Shown: positions 17,869 to 27,879, counted from the first letter of the stretch. The stretch is DNA of 64,000 bases from Pseudomonas vanderleydeniana (GCF_014268755.2 NZ_CP077093.1:1476001-1540000); one strand, 5' to 3'. Notes: generated by a model from the sequence alone, not told the origin. Made by a program: numbers and translations.

Positions 17869-19350
17869 TTACCGGCTGATTTTCCAGGCGTCGCCCGCTG
17901 GCGCGGTACCGCGGTCGTAGGGTTTGCCCAGCCACATGTAGAGCAGGCCGAGACCGATCACGATCGCCGTGGTCAGGACCATGGCGTAGTTGGTGTACCA
18001 CGGCGCATCCGGAGTCCGCGGCCAGGCCATGTTGACGATGGCGCTGACCCCGTAGAGTAGTGCCCCGATGTTCACCGGCAGGCCCCAGGCGCCAAGGTTG
18101 AACTTGCCGCTGGGTTTCCAGCCGCGGGCCCGGGCGAACAGGGCGGCGAGCACGATCATCTGGAAGGCCAGGTAGATACCGATGGCGGCGAAGCTGACGA
18201 TGGTCGCCACCGCGTCCTGCAGGAAGAAGCCCAGGGCGATGATCAGCGCCGGCAGCACGCCGGAGACGAACAGCGCCGACACCGGTACCTGGGTGGTCGG
18301 CGAGATGCGCTTGAGCAGTTGGCTGCCGATGACCATCTCGTCGCGGGCGTAGGAGTACAGCAGCCGGCTGGCGGCGGCCTGCAGGCTGATCACGCAGGAG
18401 ATGAACGAGATCATCACCACGCCCATCACCACTTTCGAGCCGACGCTGCCGAAGGCATTGTTGAGAATGGTGGTCACCGGGTCCTTGTCGGTGCCGTTGA
18501 TCACCGCCTGCATGTCAGGCACGGCGAGGATCAGCGCCAGGCAGGCGAACATCGCCGCGATACCACCGATGTAGATGGTCATGCGCATGGCCACCGGAAT
18601 GCGCTTGCTCGGGTTCGGGGTTTCCTCGGCCACGTCGCCGCAGGCCTCGAAACCGTAGTAGAGGAACATGCCGGCCAGGGACGCGGTGAGGAACGCCGGC
18701 AGGTAGGAGCCGTCGACGCGGATGTCGAAGGTGTTGAACAGCACGCTCAGTGGCTGGTGGCGTTCGAAGACCAGCAGATAGACCCCGACGATCACCGCAC
18801 CGACCAGCTCGCAGAGAAAACCGAACATGGCGATACGCGCCAGGGTCTTGGTGCCGCTGAGGTTGATCACGGTGGCGAACAGCGTCAGCACCAGGGCGAT
18901 GACGATGTTGGTGTTGTTGCTCGGCTCGAAACCGAGCATGGCCGCGAGGTAGGGGCCTGCGCCCACGGCGACGGCGGCGATGGTCACGCACAGGGCGATG
19001 GAGTAGATCCAGCCGACCATCCACGCCCAGCGCTTGCCGACCAGGCGCCGGGCCCAGGGATAGACGCCCCCGGAGATCGGGAACTGCGAAACCACTTCAC
19101 CGAAGATCAGGCACACCAGCAGTTGCCCGCAACCGACCAGCAGGTAGGCCCAGAACATCGGCGGTCCACCGGCGGCCAGGCACAGGCCGAACAGGGTGTA
19201 GACGCCGACCACCGGCGACAGGTAGGTGAAGCCCAGGGCGAAGTTTTCCCACAGGCTCATGCTGCGATTGAAGTTCGAGGTGTAGCCCAGTTGCCTCAGT
19301 TGTTCGGCATCGCTGTCGGCGCTGGCGCCGAGATGGGGTTGTGCACTCAT
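17869..19350 (-). CDS. APC-superfamily amino acid/polyamine permease
   Basis: A 493-residue inner-membrane transporter with about 12 hydrophobic segments. The family signature region FALGFTYLSPVVGVYTLFG is near the N-terminus, and GGVYPWARRLVGKRW follows after TM2. It resembles the GABA/choline/amino-acid permeases of the APC group. Its position between patD and spdH suggests transport of GABA, a polyamine or a breakdown product; this is inference from context. It is 63 bases upstream of spdH on the same strand. Confidence 0.85.
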   Translation of the reverse strand: MSAQPHLGASADSDAEQLRQLGYTSNFNRSMSLWENFALGFTYLSPVVGVYTLFGLCLAAGGPPMFWAYLLVGCGQLLVCLIFGEVVSQFPISGGVYPWARRLVGKRWAWMVGWIYSIALCVTIAAVAVGAGPYLAAMLGFEPSNNTNIVIALVLTLFATVINLSGTKTLARIAMFGFLCELVGAVIVGVYLLVFERHQPLSVLFNTFDIRVDGSYLPAFLTASLAGMFLYYGFEACGDVAEETPNPSKRIPVAMRMTIYIGGIAAMFACLALILAVPDMQAVINGTDKDPVTTILNNAFGSVGSKVVMGVVMISFISCVISLQAAASRLLYSYARDEMVIGSQLLKRISPTTQVPVSALFVSGVLPALIIALGFFLQDAVATIVSFAAIGIYLAFQMIVLAALFARARGWKPSGKFNLGAWGLPVNIGALLYGVSAIVNMAWPRTPDAPWYTNYAMVLTTAIVIGLGLLYMWLGKPYDRGTAPAGDAWKISR

Positions 19351-19470
19351 GGCGGTATTGCTCCGGAAAATCGGCGGATTCTGGCCGTTCGAAAGCGTGG
19401 CCGAGCCATGGGGCCCGTCCCGGTTCGATGTTGTCGTGTTGGTTCTGGTTTACGGGTGGAGCGTCCATGA

Positions 19471-19517
19471 GACCGCAAGGCGGTCTGCCGCTGACAGGCC
19501 GGCTTCCTGCCGGCCTG
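19471..19517. repeat. Double hairpin between patD and permease genes
   Basis: Two adjacent perfect stems: GACCGC/GCGGTC with a three-base loop (19471-19485), and CAGGCCGGC/GCCGGCCTG with a five-base loop (19495-19517). The second resembles half of a Pseudomonas REP palindrome. No T run follows, so it is more likely an mRNA-stability element than a terminator. Confidence 0.6.
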
Positions 19518-19529
19518 CTGGCGAATCCG

Positions 19530-20954
19530 TCAGTGCTTGAACATCACATGGCGCACGGTGGTGTAGTCCTCCAGGCCGTACATGGACATGTCCTTGCCAT
19601 AGCCGGACAGTTTCTGCCCGCCATGGGGCATCTCGCTGACCAGCATGAAGTGGGTGTTGACCCAGGTGCAGCCGTACTGCAGGCGGGCCGACAGGCGATG
19701 GGCACGGCCGACATCGGCTGTCCAGACCGACGACGCCAGGCCGTAGTCCGAGTCGTTGGCCCACTCCAGCACCTGCGCCTCATCGGTGAAGCGGGTCACC
19801 GACACCACCGGACCGAACACCTCGCGACGGACGATCTCGTCGTCCTGCTGGGCGTCGGCCAGCACCGTCGGCTCGAAGAAGAAACCGGGACCTTCCACGG
19901 CCTTGCCGCCGGTCACCAGGCGGATGTGCGGCTGGGAGATCGCGCGTTCGACGAAGCCGACGACTCGATCACGATGCTGGGCGGTGATCAGCGGGCCGAG
20001 TTCGGTCGACGGGTCGTCCTGCAGGCCATGCTTGATGCTGCTCACGGCGGCACCGAGTTTCTCGACGAACTGCTCGTAGATGCCGGCCTGGGCATAGACC
20101 CGGCAGGCGGCGGTGCAGTCCTGCCCGGCGTTGTAGAAACCGAAGGTGCGGATGCCCTCGACGGCGGCATCGATATCGGCGTCATCGAAGATGATGACTG
20201 GCGCCTTGCCGCCCAGTTCCATGTGCATGCGCTTGACGCTGTCGGCGGTGCTGGAAATGATGTTCGAACCGGTGGCGATCGAGCCGGTCAGCGACACCAT
20301 GCGCACTTTCGGGTGGGTCACCAGCGGGCTGCCGACGCTCGGGCCACGGCCGAACACCAGGTTCAGCACACCGGCCGGGAAAATGTCGGCGGCCAGTTCG
20401 GCCAGGCGCAGGGCGGTCAACGGGGTCTGTTCCGAAGGCTTGAGCACCACGGTGTTGCCGGCAGCCAGGGCCGGGGCGATTTTCCAGGCGACCATCATCA
20501 ATGGGTAGTTCCACGGGGCGATGGAGGCGATCACGCCCACCGGGTCGCGCCGGATCATCGAGGTGTGGCCCGGCAGGTATTCGCCAGCGGCCGAACCGGT
20601 CAGGCAGCGACTGGCGCCGGCAAAGAACCGGAACACGTCGGCGATCGCCGGGATCTCGTCGTTGAGTGCCGCGCTCAGTGGCTTGCCGCAGTTGTCCGAC
20701 TCCAGCTTCGCCAATTCCTCGCCATGGGCCTCGATGGCGTCGGCGAGCTTGAGCAACAGCAGCGAACGGTCCTTCGGTGCGGTCTGCGACCAGCTGTCGA
20801 AGGCCGCGTCGGCGGCGCGCACGGCGGCATCGACCTGGGCTTCGCTGGCTTCCGGGATTTCCACCAGGACCTGGCCCAGGGCCGGGTTGAGTACGGGTTG
20901 GGCAGGGCCTTCGCCAGTGACGAGACGGCCGTTGATCAGCAGTTTGGTTTGCAT
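19530..20954 (-). CDS. patD: Gamma-aminobutyraldehyde dehydrogenase
   Basis: A 474-residue NAD+-dependent aldehyde dehydrogenase oxidising 4-aminobutyraldehyde to GABA. Catalytic residues are N149 (APWNYP), E246 (MELGGK) and C280 (NAGQDC). The length and the N-terminus match E. coli PatD (YdcW). The gene sits directly downstream of the ydcSTUV-type importer, the same order as in E. coli, which strengthens the assignment. Its substrate would be produced by SpdH two genes downstream. Confidence 0.9.
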   Translation of the reverse strand: MQTKLLINGRLVTGEGPAQPVLNPALGQVLVEIPEASEAQVDAAVRAADAAFDSWSQTAPKDRSLLLLKLADAIEAHGEELAKLESDNCGKPLSAALNDEIPAIADVFRFFAGASRCLTGSAAGEYLPGHTSMIRRDPVGVIASIAPWNYPLMMVAWKIAPALAAGNTVVLKPSEQTPLTALRLAELAADIFPAGVLNLVFGRGPSVGSPLVTHPKVRMVSLTGSIATGSNIISSTADSVKRMHMELGGKAPVIIFDDADIDAAVEGIRTFGFYNAGQDCTAACRVYAQAGIYEQFVEKLGAAVSSIKHGLQDDPSTELGPLITAQHRDRVVGFVERAISQPHIRLVTGGKAVEGPGFFFEPTVLADAQQDDEIVRREVFGPVVSVTRFTDEAQVLEWANDSDYGLASSVWTADVGRAHRLSARLQYGCTWVNTHFMLVSEMPHGGQKLSGYGKDMSMYGLEDYTTVRHVMFKH

Positions 20955-20992
20955 GTCGATGTCCTCATGGAACAGTTGGAACCGCCACTCGA

Positions 20993-21069
20993 CTGTGGGA
21001 GCCGGATTTATCCGCGAAGCCTTTCAGAGGATTCGAGATCCTTTTCGCGGATAAATCCTGCTCCCACAG
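20993..21069. repeat. REP-type long inverted repeat inside the operon
   Basis: The outer arms are CTGTGGGAG...CTCCCACAG, with GGATTTATCCGCGAA mirrored by TTCGCGGATAAATCC. The motif 'ctgtgggagc' with 'cgcggataaat' is a frequent intergenic palindrome in fluorescent pseudomonads. It separates the ydcV-like permease gene from patD. Confidence 0.85.
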
Positions 21070-21097
21070 CCGGTCATGTGTCCGGTCGTTGATCGGG

Positions 21098-21922
21098 TTA
21101 TTTGCCGCTGCCGGCCACGCTTTCACCACCACGGGTCAGGTAGTAGGCGCCGAGGATCGGCAGCATGGTGACCAGCATCACCAGCATTGCCACCACGTTG
21201 GTCACCGGTACGTCCCGTGGCCGGCTGAGCTGGTTGAGCAGCCAGATCGGCAGGGTGCGTTCGTGCCCGGCGGTGAAGGTGGTGACGATGATTTCGTCGA
21301 ACGACAGGGCGAAGGCCAGCATGCCGCCGGCCAGCAGCGCCGAGCCGAGGTTCGGCAGGATGATGTAGCGGAAGGTCTGCCAGCCGTCGGCCCCGAGGTC
21401 CATCGACGCCTCGATCAGGCTGTGGGAGGTGCGCCGCAGCCGGGCGATGACGTTGTTGTAGACGATCACCACGCAGAAGGTCGCGTGCCCGACGACGATG
21501 GTGAACATGCCGGGTTCTATCCCCAGCGACTTGAAGGTCGCCAGCAGGGCGATACCGGTGATGATCCCCGGCAGGGCGATCGGCAGGATCAGCATCAGCG
21601 AGATGCCCTGCTTGCCGAAGAACTCTCGGCGATACAAGGCCGCCGAGGCCAGGGTACCGAGGACCATGGCGATCAGCGTGGCGATCGCCGCGACCTGCAG
21701 CGACAGCTTGATCGCTTCCAGCACGTCCGGCCGCGAGAAGGCCACGCTGAACCACTTCAGGGTGAAGCCCTGGGGCGGGAAGCTGAACGCCGCGTCTTCG
21801 GTGTTGAAGGCGTACAGGAAGATGATCAGGATCGGGAAGTGCAGGAACACCAGCCCGCCCCAGGCCGCGATACGCAGGCCCAGGGACGCTCTATCCCCGT
21901 GCTTTTCTGACTTAGAGTGCAT
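21098..21922 (-). CDS. ydcV: Polyamine ABC transporter permease (YdcV/PotC-like)
   Basis: A 274-residue inner-membrane permease of the binding-protein-dependent type, with about six transmembrane helices. The EAA loop, which contacts the ATPase, is visible as [20 protein letters not shown]. It is the second permease of a putrescine/spermidine-type importer, and its start overlaps the end of the preceding permease gene by 11 bases, indicating translational coupling. Confidence 0.9.
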   Translation of the reverse strand: MHSKSEKHGDRASLGLRIAAWGGLVFLHFPILIIFLYAFNTEDAAFSFPPQGFTLKWFSVAFSRPDVLEAIKLSLQVAAIATLIAMVLGTLASAALYRREFFGKQGISLMLILPIALPGIITGIALLATFKSLGIEPGMFTIVVGHATFCVVIVYNNVIARLRRTSHSLIEASMDLGADGWQTFRYIILPNLGSALLAGGMLAFALSFDEIIVTTFTAGHERTLPIWLLNQLSRPRDVPVTNVVAMLVMLVTMLPILGAYYLTRGGESVAGSGK

Positions 21923-22859
21923 CGAAGGCCCCCAGGCGTTTGACGATGGACAGGTAGACGGCGATCAGCACGATCGGCACCAGGGTGAAGGCGGCCGCCA
22001 TGGGCATGTTGCCGATGGCCCCCTGCTGGGCGTAGACCATGCTGCCGACGAAGTAGCCGGGCGGGCCTACCAGTTGCGGCACGATGAAATCGCCCAGGGT
22101 CAGCGAGAAGGTGAAGATCGAGCCTGCGGCGATGCCGGGTACCGACAGTGGCAGGATCACCTGCATGAAGGTCTGGCGCGGCTTCGCCCCGAGGTCGGCG
22201 GAGGCTTGCAGCAGCGAGGGCGGCAGGCGTTCCAGCGAGGCCTGGATCGGCAGGATCATGAACGGCAGCCAGATGTAGACGAACACCAGGAAGCGCCCCA
22301 GGTGCGAGGTCGACAAGGTGCTGCCACCGACACCGGGAATGCCCAGTACGAACTGCAGCAGCGGTTCCAGGCCCAGGTGCTGGACGAACCACTGGGCGAC
22401 GCCGCCCTTGGCCAGCAGCAGGGTCCAGGCATAGGCCTTGACGATGTAGCTGGCCCACATCGGCATCATCACCGCGATGTAGAAGAACGCCTTGGTCTTG
22501 CCGCTGGTGTAGCGCGCCATGTAGTAGGCGATCGGGAACGCGACGATCCCGGCGGCGATCGATACCACCACCGCCATGCTCAGGGTCCGCACGATGATGT
22601 CGAAGTTCGCCGGATTGAACAGCGCGGCGAAGTTCGCCAGGGTCAGGTCCGGGGTGACCGCCATGGTGAAGTCGTCGAAGGTGTAGAAGCCCTGCCACAG
22701 CAGGGTCAGCAGTGAGCCGAGGTAGATCGCGCCGAACCAGATCAGTGGCGGTACCAGCAGCAGCGCCAGGTAGAAGTTGGGGCGGCGGTAGAGCAGGTTG
22801 GAGAACCTGCGCATGGGCGACGGACTGGCCGTCGTCGGGGTCAGGGCCAGGCTGCTCAT
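21912..22859 (-). CDS. ydcU: Polyamine ABC transporter permease (YdcU/PotB-like)
   Basis: A 315-residue inner-membrane permease. After a short cytoplasmic N-terminus, the first membrane segment is [19 protein letters not shown]. The EAA-type loop is [20 protein letters not shown]. It pairs with the adjacent YdcV-like permease to form the translocation channel. Only one base separates it from the stop of the upstream ATPase gene. Confidence 0.9.
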   Translation of the reverse strand: MSSLALTPTTASPSPMRRFSNLLYRRPNFYLALLLVPPLIWFGAIYLGSLLTLLWQGFYTFDDFTMAVTPDLTLANFAALFNPANFDIIVRTLSMAVVVSIAAGIVAFPIAYYMARYTSGKTKAFFYIAVMMPMWASYIVKAYAWTLLLAKGGVAQWFVQHLGLEPLLQFVLGIPGVGGSTLSTSHLGRFLVFVYIWLPFMILPIQASLERLPPSLLQASADLGAKPRQTFMQVILPLSVPGIAAGSIFTFSLTLGDFIVPQLVGPPGYFVGSMVYAQQGAIGNMPMAAAFTLVPIVLIAVYLSIVKRLGAFDAL

Positions 22860-22860
22860 G

Positions 22861-23886
22861 TCACACCTCGCTCGCCAGCTGGATCATGGCTTCGCGCGCC
22901 CAGCGCGCGGTAAGGCGCTGGCCGGCCTGGTGGCGGGCGCTGGTGTCCAGCCACTGGGTATTGGGCTGGCTGATGTTGAGGCTCTGGCCATTGTCCAGCT
23001 TCAGCTCGAAGCGGGTGGCGCTGCCCTGGTACTGGATGTCGTGGAGCACGCCACTGACCTCGACCTCGTTGCCCTGCGCCGGGCCTTCGGCGAAGCGCAC
23101 GTGTTCGGGGCGGATCGAGAAGGGCAGGTCGCTGCCACCCAGTTGCCGCGCCAGCTCGCCACGGATCACGTTGGAGGTGCCGACGAATTCGGCGACGAAG
23201 GCGGTGGCCGGCTTCATGTAGAGGTTGCGCGGGGTATCGACCTGCTCGATGCGGCCCTTGTTGAACACCGCCACGCGGTCGGACATCGACAGGGCTTCGG
23301 TCTGGTCGTGGGTGACGAAGATGAAGGTGATGCCGAGCTGGCGCTGCAGCTTCTTCAGCTCGCTCTGCATCTGTTCGCGCAGCTTGAGGTCCAGCGCGCC
23401 GAGGGGTTCGTCGAGCAGCAGCACCCGTGGGCGATTGACCAGCGCACGGGCCAGGGCCACGCGCTGGCGCTGGCCGCCGGACAGTTGCACCGGCTTGCGC
23501 TCGCCATAGCCGCCCAGGGCGACCATGGCCAGGGCTTCCTCGGCGCGCTGCAGGCGTTCGCTCTTGCCGACGCCCTTGACCTTGAGGCCGTAGGCGACGT
23601 TATCGCGCACGTTCATGTGGGGGAACAGCGCGTAGTCCTGGAACACGGTGTTCACGTCGCGCTGGTACGGTGGCAGCCCAGCGGCTTCCTCGCCGTGGAT
23701 GCGGATCGAGCCGGCGCTGGGTTGTTCGAAACCGGCGATCAGGCGCAGGCAGGTGGTCTTGCCCGAGCCGGAGGGGCCGAGCATGGAAAAGAACTCGCCG
23801 TCCTGGATATCGATGGAAACCCGGTCAACGGCCTTCACTTCGCCAAACTGACGGGAAACGTGGGTGAACTGGACTGCAAGCGTCAT
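22861..23886 (-). CDS. ydcT: Polyamine ABC transporter ATP-binding protein (YdcT/PotA-like)
   Basis: A 341-residue ATPase. Walker A is GPSGSGKTT, the ABC signature LSGGQRQRVALARAL, and Walker B VLLLDEPLGALD; the switch histidine is in FVTHDQ. A C-terminal TOBE domain (from about residue 265) is present, as in PotA. The ATG at 23886 is preferred because GGAG lies nine bases upstream; an in-frame TTG 15 bases further out has no ribosome binding site. Confidence 0.92.
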   Translation of the reverse strand: MTLAVQFTHVSRQFGEVKAVDRVSIDIQDGEFFSMLGPSGSGKTTCLRLIAGFEQPSAGSIRIHGEEAAGLPPYQRDVNTVFQDYALFPHMNVRDNVAYGLKVKGVGKSERLQRAEEALAMVALGGYGERKPVQLSGGQRQRVALARALVNRPRVLLLDEPLGALDLKLREQMQSELKKLQRQLGITFIFVTHDQTEALSMSDRVAVFNKGRIEQVDTPRNLYMKPATAFVAEFVGTSNVIRGELARQLGGSDLPFSIRPEHVRFAEGPAQGNEVEVSGVLHDIQYQGSATRFELKLDNGQSLNISQPNTQWLDTSARHQAGQRLTARWAREAMIQLASEV

Positions 23887-23963
23887 GGTGCGGTGCTCCA
23901 AGAAGGCACGGGTCGCCGCAGCGGCCCGGCCTGGACTTCTGAAAAACTGTCATTCGAGAGTCA

Positions 23964-23980
23964 GCCTTGCCTGGCAAGGC
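23964..23980. repeat. Hairpin between ydcS-like and ydcT-like genes
   Basis: GCCTTGCC and GGCAAGGC form an 8-bp inverted repeat around one base, in the 243-base spacer between the binding-protein gene and the ATPase gene. There is no T run. Such stems after binding-protein genes often stabilise the upstream mRNA. Confidence 0.45.
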
Positions 23981-24129
23981 CTGGAATACATAAAGTCGTT
24001 GTGGGGCGTAGCGAGCGTCGATCAGTCGTGTCCGGCCAGCGCGCAGCACCCGGAGCGTACCCAGGTACGTGAGGATGCGAGCACTGCCCGGGCGCGGCGG
24101 GTCGACGCGCAGTAGCCCCGGAATGACTT

Positions 24130-25281
24130 TCAGCGGCCGCCCATGATCGCGATGTAGTCCTGGGTCCAGCGGCTGTAGGGCACGAACTTGCCGCCCTCGG
24201 CCTGCGGGGTTTTCCAGAAGGCGATCTTGTCGAAGGTCTCGAAGCCGTTGGTCTTGCAGCCTTCGGCGCCGAGCAGCTCGCTCTCCTTGCACGCCGCAGG
24301 CACGGCCGGCAGGGAACCGAACCAGGCTGCCACGTCACCCTGGACCTTGGGTTGCAGCGACCAGTTCATCCACTTGTAGGCGCAGTTGGGGTGCTTGGCC
24401 TCGGCGTGCAGCATGGTGGTGTCGGCCCAGCCAGTCACGCCTTCCTTGGGAATGGTCGAGGCCACTGGCTGCTTGTCGGCCTGCAGGCCGTTGACCATGT
24501 AGCCCCAGGAGCTGGAGGCGGCGACGCCTTCGTTCTTGAAGTCGCTCATCTGCACGGTCGCATCGTGCCAGTAGCGGTGGATCAGCGGCTGCTGGGCACG
24601 CAGCAGGTCGAGCACGGCCTTGTACTGGGTCTCGGTCAGCTCATAAGGGTTCTGGATGCCCAGTTCCGGCTTGGCCGACTTGAGGTACAGCGCCGCGTCG
24701 GCGATGTAGATCGGGCCGTCATAGGCCTGCACGCGGCCCTTGTTCGGCTTGCCGTCCGGCAGGTTCTGCGCTTCGAAGACCACGCCCCAGCTGGTGGGGG
24801 CCTGCTTGAATACGTTGGTGTTGTACATCAGCACGTTCGGGCCCCACTGGTAGGGCGTGCCGTAGGTCTGCTTGTTGACCACGTACCACGGTGCGTCCTT
24901 CAGCCGCGCATCGAGGTTCTTCCAGTTCGGGATCAGTTCCGGGTTGATCGGTTGTACACGCTTGCCGACGATCAGGCGCAGTGAGGCATCGCCCGAGGCC
25001 GTGACCAGGTCGTAGCCGCCCTTGGCCATCAGGCTGACCATCTCATCGGAGGTGGCGGCAGTCTTCACGCTGACCTTGCAGCCGGTTTCCTTTTCGAAGC
25101 CCGTGACCCAGTCGTAGGCCTTGTCACTCTCGCCGCGTTCGATGTAGCCCGGCCAGGCCACGATATCGAGTTGGCCTTCGCCGGCGCCGATGGCTTTCAG
25201 CGGTTCGGCGGCCTGGACGCTGGCGCTGGCCAGCAGGGCGGTGGTCAGTGCACTGAGCAGTGCGGTCTTGTGCGCGAACAT
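24130..25281 (-). CDS. ydcS: Polyamine ABC transporter substrate-binding protein (YdcS)
   Basis: A 383-residue periplasmic binding protein with a signal peptide (about 1-24, cleaved near VQA-AE). The mature protein carries VAWPGYIERGESDKAYDWVT and ends in YSRWTQDYIAIMGGR, both characteristic of YdcS. It delivers putrescine/spermidine-type substrates to the YdcTUV complex. It is the first gene of the leftward ydcSTUV-patD-permease-spdH run. The 243-base spacer before ydcT is unusually long for this operon. Confidence 0.92.
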   Translation of the reverse strand: MFAHKTALLSALTTALLASASVQAAEPLKAIGAGEGQLDIVAWPGYIERGESDKAYDWVTGFEKETGCKVSVKTAATSDEMVSLMAKGGYDLVTASGDASLRLIVGKRVQPINPELIPNWKNLDARLKDAPWYVVNKQTYGTPYQWGPNVLMYNTNVFKQAPTSWGVVFEAQNLPDGKPNKGRVQAYDGPIYIADAALYLKSAKPELGIQNPYELTETQYKAVLDLLRAQQPLIHRYWHDATVQMSDFKNEGVAASSSWGYMVNGLQADKQPVASTIPKEGVTGWADTTMLHAEAKHPNCAYKWMNWSLQPKVQGDVAAWFGSLPAVPAACKESELLGAEGCKTNGFETFDKIAFWKTPQAEGGKFVPYSRWTQDYIAIMGGR

Positions 25282-25367
25282 CGGTTTTCCCTCTTCTTTA
25301 ATTATGGTCGGGGCAGTCGAACGGGGTAGTGCATGCCGCTGGCGGCTTCTTGTTAGGGTAGTGCGTG

Positions 25368-26858
25368 TTACAGGTGTTGGCCGTGGCGCGCCATGATGTG
25401 GCGCACCACGCTGTAGTCCTGCAGCGAATCGCTGGACAGATCCTTGCCGTAGCCGGAGCGCTTGAGGCCACCGTGGGGCATTTCGCTGACCAGCATGAAG
25501 TGGCTGTTGATCCAGGTGCAGCCGTATTGCAGGCGCGAGGCGACCTGCATCGCCTTGTCCAGGTTCTGGGTCCAGACCGAGGAAGCCAGGGCGTATTCCG
25601 AATCGTTGGCCCAGTCCACCGCCTGGCTCAGCTCGTCGAAGCGGGTCACCGTGACGACCGGGCCGAACACCTCGCGCTGGACGATCTCGTCGCTCTGCTT
25701 GCAGCCGGCGAGCAGGGTTGGCTGATAATAGAAGCCGGGACCGGAGTGCACCGCCGCACCGGTCACCCGTTCGATATGCGGCTGGCCGAGGGCGCGCTCG
25801 ACGAAGCTGGCGACGCGGTCACGCTGGCGGGTGCTGATCAGCGGGCCGATCTCGTTGTCGGCATCGCGCTTGCCGGCAAAGCGCAGGCTGGCGACCGCCG
25901 CACCGAGTTCGGCGACCAGGCGGTCATGGATGCCGGCCTGGGCGTAGATCCGGCAGGCGGCGGTGCAGTCCTGGCCGGCGTTGTAGTAGCCGTAGCTGCG
26001 CACACCCTCGACCACCGCCTGGATATCGGCATCGTTGCAGACGATCACCGGGGCCTTGCCGCCGAGTTCCAGGTGCGTGCGCTTGACGCTTTTCGCGGCG
26101 GCCTGGAGGATTTTCTGCCCGGTGACGATATCGCCGGTGAGCGACACCATGCGTACCTTCGGGTGGCTGACCAGGTGGCTGCCGACACCTTCGCCACCGC
26201 CACAGACGATATTGATCACGCCCGCCGGCAGTAGCTCGGCCAGGGTCGGGGCCAGGGCCAGGATCGACAGCGGGGTGTGCTCGGACGGCTTGAACACCAG
26301 TGTGTTGCCGGCCGCCAGGGCCGGGGCGATCTTCCAGGCGGCCATCATGATCGGGTAGTTCCACGGCGCGATGGAGGCGACCACGCCGATCGGGTCGCGG
26401 CGGACCATGCTGGTGTAGCCCGGCAGGTATTCGCCGGACAGTTGCCCGGTCTGGCAGCGCACCGCGCCGGCGAAGAAGCGGAACACATCGACCGTCGCGC
26501 TCAGGTCGTCCTGGCGTGCCAGGTGCAGCGGCTTGCCGCAGTTCAGCGATTCGAGGCGGGCCAGCAGGTCGGCATTCTTCTCCACCGCGTCGGCAATCGC
26601 CAGGAGGGTGTTCGAGCGTTGCTGTGGAGTGGTCCGCGACCAGCCGGCAAATGCCCGGTGGGCGGCGAGGATCGCGCTTTCGACCTGCTCGGTGCTGGCT
26701 TCGGCGATCTGCGTGATGACCTCGCCCGTGGCCGGGTTGAGGATCGGTTCGACGAAACCTTGACCTGCAACGAGTTCACCGTCGATCAGCAACGAGGTGA
26801 ACAACGGGGTCGGGTGCGCGCCAGCCATTTTGCGAGTTCTCTTTTCTTGTGTGGCCAT
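25368..26858 (-). CDS. Aminobutyraldehyde/betaine-type aldehyde dehydrogenase
   Basis: A 496-residue NAD+-dependent aldehyde dehydrogenase with N167 (APWNYP), E264 (LELGGK) and C298 (NAGQDC). It is clearly paralogous to the PatD-like protein encoded 4 kb downstream, sharing [11 protein letters not shown] and [13 protein letters not shown] second 4-aminobutyraldehyde or 3-aminopropionaldehyde dehydrogenase role is likely; the latter would act on products derived from diaminopropane. The ATG at 26858 is chosen because AAGGGAAG stands four bases upstream; a methionine ten codons inside is an alternative. Confidence 0.88.
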   Translation of the reverse strand: MATQEKRTRKMAGAHPTPLFTSLLIDGELVAGQGFVEPILNPATGEVITQIAEASTEQVESAILAAHRAFAGWSRTTPQQRSNTLLAIADAVEKNADLLARLESLNCGKPLHLARQDDLSATVDVFRFFAGAVRCQTGQLSGEYLPGYTSMVRRDPIGVVASIAPWNYPIMMAAWKIAPALAAGNTLVFKPSEHTPLSILALAPTLAELLPAGVINIVCGGGEGVGSHLVSHPKVRMVSLTGDIVTGQKILQAAAKSVKRTHLELGGKAPVIVCNDADIQAVVEGVRSYGYYNAGQDCTAACRIYAQAGIHDRLVAELGAAVASLRFAGKRDADNEIGPLISTRQRDRVASFVERALGQPHIERVTGAAVHSGPGFYYQPTLLAGCKQSDEIVQREVFGPVVTVTRFDELSQAVDWANDSEYALASSVWTQNLDKAMQVASRLQYGCTWINSHFMLVSEMPHGGLKRSGYGKDLSSDSLQDYSVVRHIMARHGQHL

Positions 26859-26964
26859 GGAGCTTCCCTTGCAGCTGGAGTCCGGCCTTTCTCTAGATGG
26901 ATGGAAAGAGACTAGTGGCCGGAGCAGAGGTCGACAAATACTTAATATTGAAAGTAGCGTTCGA

Positions 26965-27879
26965 TTAAATCGATGGCTTGCGTCCGCCCGGTGGTTGTTC
27001 GCGGGCGACGGTGAGGAACGGATCGACCAGCGTCGGTCGGGCGGTTCCACGGCGCCAGGCCAGGCCGACATCGAGGGTGTGGCTCAGGTCGGCGATCGGT
27101 CGGGCTTCGATGATGTCGCCTTCCAGCGACCAGGGCCGGTAGGTCATGTCCGGTTGGATCGACAGGCCGAGCCCGGCCGCCACCAGGCTGCGCACCGCCT
27201 CGGTGGAGGCCGTGCGCAGGCTGGTGCGCGGTTGCAGGCCGGCACCGCGCCACATGCGCTGGGCGTTGCGGTCCATTTCATCGACATTGAGCTGGATCAG
27301 CGGCTCGCGGGCGACGTCGGCGAGGTTGATGCTGTCGTGTTCCAGCAGCGGGTGCTGGGCTGGCAGCCACAGGCGATGCGGCGAGTGGGTCAGGACTTCG
27401 GTCTGCAGGGCGTGGCGGTCTTCCAGGTTGGAGAGGATCAGCACGCCGACGTCGATCTCGCCGCTGACCAGCAGGTGCTCGATGTACGGGCGTTCGTCCT
27501 CGGTCACGCGGATTTCGACGTTGGGGTAGGCGCGCTGGAAACGGGTCAGCAGGTCGGCCAGGTAGTAACCGGCCACCAGGCTGGTCACGCCGACCGTCAG
27601 TTGCCCGCTGACCTGGTCGGTGCTCTGCTGCAGGCTGCGCTTGGCGTTGTCGACGGTGGCCAGGATCAGGTGCGCCTGGCGCAGGAACTGGTGGCCCTGG
27701 TGGGTCAGGGTCATGCCCTTGGCATGGCGGTTGAACAGGCTGACGCCGATTTCCTGTTCCAACTGCTGGATCGCCAGGGTCAGGGTCGACTGGGAAATGA
27801 ACACCGCCTGGGCGGCGGCCGAGATCGAGCCGGTCTCGGCCACGGCGATGAAGTGGCGGATCTGACGCAGGGTCATCAT
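26965..27879 (-). CDS. LysR family transcriptional regulator
   Basis: A 304-residue LysR-type protein with an N-terminal winged helix-turn-helix (LRQIRHFIAVAETGSISAAA, then QSTLTLAIQQLEQEIGVSLF) and a C-terminal effector-binding domain from about residue 90. It lies directly upstream of the aldehyde dehydrogenase on the same strand, not divergent from it. It is the best local candidate to control the polyamine genes. The effector is unknown. Confidence 0.88.
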   Translation of the reverse strand: MMTLRQIRHFIAVAETGSISAAAQAVFISQSTLTLAIQQLEQEIGVSLFNRHAKGMTLTHQGHQFLRQAHLILATVDNAKRSLQQSTDQVSGQLTVGVTSLVAGYYLADLLTRFQRAYPNVEIRVTEDERPYIEHLLVSGEIDVGVLILSNLEDRHALQTEVLTHSPHRLWLPAQHPLLEHDSINLADVAREPLIQLNVDEMDRNAQRMWRGAGLQPRTSLRTASTEAVRSLVAAGLGLSIQPDMTYRPWSLEGDIIEARPIADLSHTLDVGLAWRRGTARPTLVDPFLTVAREQPPGGRKPSI

